Part shown: positions 60,012-64,000 of the stretch, one piece after another
How positions within the stretch are numbered: the stretch's first letter is position 1
How the letters are laid out: every line of letters begins with the position of its first letter
NCBI RefSeq assembly: GCF_018881815.1
Contig: NZ_JACVPP010000001.1
Location: 617,352-681,351 of the forward strand
Direction of reading: 5' to 3'
Length of the DNA: 64,000 bases
From: Polynucleobacter sp. MWH-HuK1
Lineage (GTDB): Bacteria > Pseudomonadota > Gammaproteobacteria > Burkholderiales > Burkholderiaceae
Notes under the pieces: generated by a model
Databases searched by the model: none
The model's input: the letters and a program-made list of their open reading frames with translations, nothing else
What the model was told of the DNA's origin: nothing
Program-made: the position numbers and the translations under genes

Positions 60012-61525
60012 TAGAAGCGCTCCAATTCTGGATGAGGTAATTGACCACCGCTAATACGCATGCGGCCATACTCAGCGCAACGGTTGAGCGTCGGAATTGC
60101 TTTATCTGGGTTGAGGAGCTTCTCTGGATCGAAGGCGCTCTTCACGCCCCAGAAAGATTCACGCTCACCATCGCCAAACTGTACGCACATAGAATTAATT
60201 TTTTCAATACCAACACCGTGCTCACCAGTGATCGTGCCGCCAAGCTCAACGCAAGCTTCCAAAATTTCAGTGCCGAATTCTTCTGCGCGATGCCACTCTT
60301 CCTGATCAGCGCCGTTAAACAAAATTAGGGGGTGCATATTGCCGTCACCAGCATGAAAAACGTTTAAACAACCAAGTCCATATTTCTCTTCCATACCTTG
60401 GATGCGCTTGAGTAGAGTAGCTATATGACGACGGGGGATGGTGCCGTCCATGCAGTAGTAATCAGGGGCTAAGCGGCCTGCAGCCGGGAATGCATTCTTG
60501 CGACCGCTCCAGAATTTCAAGCGCTCACTTTCATCTTTTGAAATCTGAATGCCGCTCGCACCTGCTTGTTCAAGCACTCTAGTCATGCGCTCAATTTCTT
60601 CAGCAACTTCTTCTGGAGTGCCATCAGATTCACATAACAAAATTGCCGCAGCATCTAAATCATAGCCTGCGTGGACAAATTCCTCTACGGCACGAGTGGT
60701 GGCTTTATCCATCATTTCCAAGCCAGCAGGAATAATGCCAGCAGCAATGATGGCGGCAACTGCATTGCCACCTTTTTCGATGTCATCAAAACTTGCCATG
60801 ATCACGCGAGCCAATTTTGGTTTGGCAACCAATTTGACTGTCACTTCAGTAACAACCGCGAGCATTCCTTCGCTACCCATCATGATTGCTAGCAAGTCAA
60901 GGCCGGGTGCATCTGGTGCTAAGCCGCCAAACTCTACGATCTCACCATTCATCAGTATTCCACGGACGCGCAGAACGTTATGTAAGGTGAGTCCATATTT
61001 TAGACAATGCACACCACCGGAGTTTTCATTCACGTTGCCGCCAATAGAGCAGGCAATTTGTGAAGAAGGGTCTGGCGCGTAATACAAACCAAGATGTGCA
61101 ACTGCTTCAGAAATGGCAAGATTGCGAACACCAGGCTGCACAACTGCAGTGCGAGTAAATGGATCAATGCTGATAATTTTCTTAAGCTTGGCTAACGAAA
61201 GCACCAATCCTTGTGAAAGGGGCATTGCACCTCCCGAGAGGCCAGTTCCAGATCCGCGAGGTACAACAGGAATTTGCATTGCATAGCAAATCTTCAAAAT
61301 CTGGGCTGCTTGCTCCTCGGTTTCTGGCAAAGCTACTGCCAAAGGCATTCTTCTGTAGGCAGCCAGACCATCACATTCATAGGGAATGGTGTCTTCTGGT
61401 TCCCATAGAAGGGCGTGTTCCGGAAGGATTGGGCGCAAAGCCGAAACCAATTTGGACTGAAGGGCGCTAATAGCGGCTAAATCGGGGGGTGGGGTCACCA
61501 TATTCATAAGAATCATTTTAGCCAT
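60011..61525 (-). CDS. glcD: Glycolate oxidase subunit GlcD
   Basis: 504 residues from the first ATG; starts at residues 4, 7 or 9 are also possible. The catalytic FAD subunit oxidises glycolate to glyoxylate. Signatures: YECDGLAAYRRMPLAVALPETEEQ, VVPRGSGTGLSGGAMPL, YYAPDPSSQIACSIGGNVNENSGG, LLAIMMGSEGMLAVVTEVTVKL, LNVFHAGDGNMHPLI and GGTITGEHGVG. First of the five-gene operon glcDEF-yggS-proC and divergent from the adenosyltransferase gene, with 18 bases between. Confidence 0.95.
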   Translation of the reverse strand: MAKMILMNMVTPPPDLAAISALQSKLVSALRPILPEHALLWEPEDTIPYECDGLAAYRRMPLAVALPETEEQAAQILKICYAMQIPVVPRGSGTGLSGGAMPLSQGLVLSLAKLKKIISIDPFTRTAVVQPGVRNLAISEAVAHLGLYYAPDPSSQIACSIGGNVNENSGGVHCLKYGLTLHNVLRVRGILMNGEIVEFGGLAPDAPGLDLLAIMMGSEGMLAVVTEVTVKLVAKPKLARVIMASFDDIEKGGNAVAAIIAAGIIPAGLEMMDKATTRAVEEFVHAGYDLDAAAILLCESDGTPEEVAEEIERMTRVLEQAGASGIQISKDESERLKFWSGRKNAFPAAGRLAPDYYCMDGTIPRRHIATLLKRIQGMEEKYGLGCLNVFHAGDGNMHPLILFNGADQEEWHRAEEFGTEILEACVELGGTITGEHGVGIEKINSMCVQFGDGERESFWGVKSAFDPEKLLNPDKAIPTLNRCAEYGRMRISGGQLPHPELERF

Positions 61526-61543
61526 TTACCTATAATTAAGCTT

Positions 61544-62113
61544 ATGGGAAATCGACTATCAAAAATCGCCACCAGAACAGGTGATGCCGGGATGACTGGC
61601 TTGGGTGACGGCAGTCGCGTGGAGAAGGATCATCTGCGTATCTGCGCTATGGGTGATATAGATGAATTGAACTCAGAAATCGGGGTTTTGATGACTGAGC
61701 AGATTCCCGAGGGTATTTCTGATGAATTGCATGAGCTTTTCCTGCAGGTGCAACATGATTTATTTGATTTAGGGGGTGAGCTTTGCATCCCCAACTACAA
61801 GTTACTCAACCCTGAGCATGTAGCTCAGTTAGATGTTTGGCTTGAAAAATACAACAAACAACTACCGCCTTTGACTGAATTCATTTTGCCAGGCGGTACC
61901 CGCGCTGCCGCGCAGGCACATGTGTGTCGTACAGTTTGCCGAAGAGCGGAGCGTTCGATTGTCCGCTTAGGTTGGGAAGAGCCTTTATATGATTCCCCTA
62001 GGCAATATGTGAATCGTCTATCAGACTTGCTCTTTGTGCTGGCTCGCATCTTAAATCGTGCAGCTGGTGGATCTGATGTGCTTTGGAAGCACGAAAAAAA
62101 AGAGACTAAATAA
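61544..62113 (+). CDS. Cob(I)alamin adenosyltransferase, PduO type
   Basis: 189 residues. It moves the adenosyl group of ATP to cob(I)alamin. Signatures: IATRTGDAGMTGLGDGSRVEKDHLRI at the ATP site, GDIDELNSEIGVLM, FILPGGTRAAAQAHVCRTVCRRAER and YVNRLSDLLFVLARILN. Its stop codon forms the loop of a terminator hairpin. Confidence 0.95.
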   Translation: MGNRLSKIATRTGDAGMTGLGDGSRVEKDHLRICAMGDIDELNSEIGVLMTEQIPEGISDELHELFLQVQHDLFDLGGELCIPNYKLLNPEHVAQLDVWLEKYNKQLPPLTEFILPGGTRAAAQAHVCRTVCRRAERSIVRLGWEEPLYDSPRQYVNRLSDLLFVLARILNRAAGGSDVLWKHEKKETK

Positions 62114-62127
62114 TTTAGTCTCTTTAG
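62094..62127. terminator. Bidirectional terminator overlapping the end of the adenosyltransferase gene
   Basis: AGAGACTAAA and TTTAGTCTCT form a perfect 10-base stem whose 3-base loop is the TAA stop codon (62111-62113). Seven A residues precede it, giving a strong T run for the convergent aroG on the minus strand; the plus-strand T run is short. Confidence 0.85.
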
Positions 62128-62155
62128 TTTTGCTTCTTGCAAAATTAATTCCGCA

Positions 62156-63280
62156 TTATTTTTTCTTGCTTCTACGTTTTTTAACGGCAATAGCAAGACG
62201 CTCCAATACTTTCACCGAATCATCCCAGTTAATACAAGCATCGGTAATACTGCGGCCGTATTCCAATTTGCTTGGATCATCTTTGCCTGGTGTAAATTTC
62301 TGAGCACCATCATTTAAATGGCTTTCTACCATCACACCAAAAATCTGATTTGAGCCGGATTCAATTTGCTGTGCAACATCATCAGCAACCAGGATTTGAC
62401 GCTCATGTTTCTTGCTTGAATTAGCATGAGACAAGTCAACCATCAAACTGGCTGGAAGCTTGGCCGCTTCAAGCTCAGAGCAGGCAGCCTGTACGAACTT
62501 CGCTTCGTAGTTCGGCTCCTTACCACCACGTAAAATGACGTGACAATCTTTATTGCCTTTGGTTTCAACAACAGAAACTTGACCATTTTTATGAACAGAC
62601 AGGAAATGATGTGGACGACCTGCTGCCTGAATAGCATCGGTAGCAATCTTTATATTGCCATCAGTACCATTCTTAAAGCCGATCGGTGCAGAGAGTCCTG
62701 AGGCGAGTTCGCGATGTACTTGGCTTTCAGTCGTACGTGCACCAATTGCTCCCCATGAAATCAGATCAGCAATATATTGCGGAGAGATGACATCTAGAAA
62801 TTCGCTACCAGCTGGCATGCCGAGGCGATTAATTTCCATCAGCACTTGGCGGGCAAGACGTAATCCTTCTTCGATGCGATAGCTTTCATCAAGGTAAGGG
62901 TCGTTGATTAAACCCTTCCAGCCAACAGTGGTACGTGGTTTTTCAAAATATACACGCATCACAATTTCCAGTTCGCTAGAAAAACGTTCGCGCTCATTTA
63001 AAAGACGTTGGCAGTATTCCAGTGCTGCCCGTGGATCATGAATAGAGCATGGGCCAATAATGACCAATAAGCGATCATCTTTACCGTGAATAATGTCGCG
63101 AATCTTTTTGCGAGTTTTGCTGATCAGCGCTTCTGTTGGAGTTCCAGAAATTGGAAAAAAGCGGATTAAATGCTCTGGCGGAGGCAGAACAGAAATTTTG
63201 TCGATGCGTTGATCGTCGGTATCGGAGGTCTTGTCGACCACGGAGTACCAATTAGCGGGATTTGTATTTTGTTGGCTCAT
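62156..63280 (-). CDS. aroG: 3-deoxy-7-phosphoheptulonate synthase, class I (AroG/F/H type)
   Basis: 374 residues. First step of the shikimate pathway, joining phosphoenolpyruvate and erythrose 4-phosphate. Signatures: LLVIIGPCSIHDPRAALEY, VMRVYFEKPRTTVGWKGLINDP in parts, LDVISPQYIADLISWGAIGARTTESQ in parts, GLSAPIGFKNGTDG, SLMVDLSHANSSKKH and MVESHLNDGAQ. The N-terminal extension (about 1-35) is where feedback-inhibited isoforms bind an aromatic amino acid; which one is not evident. The AroG/F/H assignment is not resolved. Confidence 0.93.
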   Translation of the reverse strand: MSQQNTNPANWYSVVDKTSDTDDQRIDKISVLPPPEHLIRFFPISGTPTEALISKTRKKIRDIIHGKDDRLLVIIGPCSIHDPRAALEYCQRLLNERERFSSELEIVMRVYFEKPRTTVGWKGLINDPYLDESYRIEEGLRLARQVLMEINRLGMPAGSEFLDVISPQYIADLISWGAIGARTTESQVHRELASGLSAPIGFKNGTDGNIKIATDAIQAAGRPHHFLSVHKNGQVSVVETKGNKDCHVILRGGKEPNYEAKFVQAACSELEAAKLPASLMVDLSHANSSKKHERQILVADDVAQQIESGSNQIFGVMVESHLNDGAQKFTPGKDDPSKLEYGRSITDACINWDDSVKVLERLAIAVKKRRSKKK

Positions 63281-63310
63281 CTGGCTATTTTAAGCCGTAA
63301 TTTGCCAATA

Positions 63311-64000
63311 TCAGGCAGTCCCGCCCACGGTAAGGCTATCAATCCGGAGTGTAGGTTGCCCAACTCCAACAGGAACGCTTTGCCCTTCCTTGCCGCAAAC
63401 CCCTACGCCGCCATCGAGTTTGAGGTCATTTCCGATCATGGAGACCTGTTTTAGGGATTCTGGACCGTTGCCAATAATGGTGGCGCCTTTGACGGGATAT
63501 TGGATTTTGCCGTTTTCAACCCAGTAGGCTTCTGAAGCAGAAAAAACAAATTTGCCGCTGGTGATATCTACTTGACCACCGCCAAAATTGACCGCATACA
63601 AACCGCGTTTAATACTGGCCACGATTTCTTGTGGATCGTCTTTGCCAGCCAGCATGTAGGTATTAGTCATGCGTGGCATCGGAAGCGAAGCAAAGCTTTC
63701 GCGTCGACCATTGCCGGTCAGGGGCATATTCATTAAGCGTGCATTGAGGCTGTCCTGAATATAACCCTTCAAAATGCCATCCTCAATTAATGTGGTGCAT
63801 TGCGTAGGCGTACCTTCATCATCAATGTTTAAAGAACCTCTACGACCAGATAGGGTGCCATCATCCACTACTGTGACACCTTTAGCGGCAACGCGTTGTC
63901 CAATTCGACCGGAAAATGCAGAGGATCCCTTGCGATTAAAGTCGCCCTCAAGACCATGGCCAACTGCTTCATGCAAAAGGACACCAGGCCATCCTGGTCC
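63311..64000 (-). CDS. tldD: Metalloprotease TldD, C-terminal part
   Basis: The frame is open to the right edge, so the N-terminal half is outside; about 229 residues are seen. The zinc motif HEAVGH follows GPGWPGVLL at the edge. [41 protein letters not shown] and [16 protein letters not shown] are typical TldD sequences. With TldE (PmbA) it degrades unfolded peptides and matures microcins. It lies 30 bases upstream of aroG in the same direction. Confidence 0.94.
   Translation of the reverse strand, partial: GPGWPGVLLHEAVGHGLEGDFNRKGSSAFSGRIGQRVAAKGVTVVDDGTLSGRRGSLNIDDEGTPTQCTTLIEDGILKGYIQDSLNARLMNMPLTGNGRRESFASLPMPRMTNTYMLAGKDDPQEIVASIKRGLYAVNFGGGQVDITSGKFVFSASEAYWVENGKIQYPVKGATIIGNGPESLKQVSMIGNDLKLDGGVGVCGKEGQSVPVGVGQPTLRIDSLTVGGTA

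Overview
The window reads as a chromosomal segment of a betaproteobacterium of the Burkholderiaceae, most likely Polynucleobacter or a close relative. This is an inference from recognisable protein families, moderate-to-low GC, tight gene packing and runs such as recA-recX-sucC-sucD, pgk-pyk-fba-purC-purE-purK and queA-tgt-yajC-secD-secF. No rRNA gene is present to confirm it.

Layout. 1-2.8 kb: the 3' end of an MHS-type transporter, a MOSC protein, a small secreted protein and a Tat-signal FAH-family hydrolase. 2.8-7.55 kb: a tRNA-Met(CAU) gene whose 3' end is the attachment site of a 4.65 kb integrative island (island 1). It carries a P4-type integrase, an AlpA-like regulator, a replication-like protein, a small phage-terminase-like protein, an outer-membrane barrel and a SHOCT lipoprotein. 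7.6-13.6 kb: core genes (DUF2878 protein, recA with a LexA box, recX, sucCD, a TerC protein, a type IV pilin). 13.7-18.8 kb: island 2, inserted in the 3' end of moaC. It left a displaced original moaC tail next to the pilin gene and gave moaC a new tail. It carries a MORN-repeat exported protein, a lipoprotein sharing an unusual Cys motif with it, an HGG-motif protein, a superfamily-A-like polymerase resembling TV-Pol, and a second tyrosine recombinase.

19-33 kb: core metabolism and envelope genes (bepA-like protease, waaF, ilvE, lower glycolysis, purine genes, a Sua5-type synthase, dacB). 33.4-37.3 kb: a three-gene operon for a degenerate EAL protein, a BvgA/EvgA-like regulator and a BvgS/EvgS-like hybrid kinase. 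37.4-39.7 kb: groES-groEL with a CIRCE operator and a heat-shock-like promoter. 39.7-44.6 kb: pntAA-pntAB-pntB, a perfect 30-bp palindrome, mnmA and a GST. 44.7-64 kb: purB-waaA, the queA-tgt-yajC-secD-secF run, recG-ubiA, a five-gene glcDEF-yggS-proC operon, a PduO-type adenosyltransferase, aroG and the C-terminal part of tldD, which is cut by the window edge.

The most interesting parts are the two islands, which share one end design. Each has a tyrosine integrase beside the regenerated host gene, and a pair of short direct repeats one helical turn apart just inside each end (TGTGAGTAAT in island 1, TTGGACAA in island 2). Island 2 targets the part of moaC that encodes its most conserved motif and appears to carry its own polymerase. 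I found no CRISPR array and no recognisable known anti-phage system.
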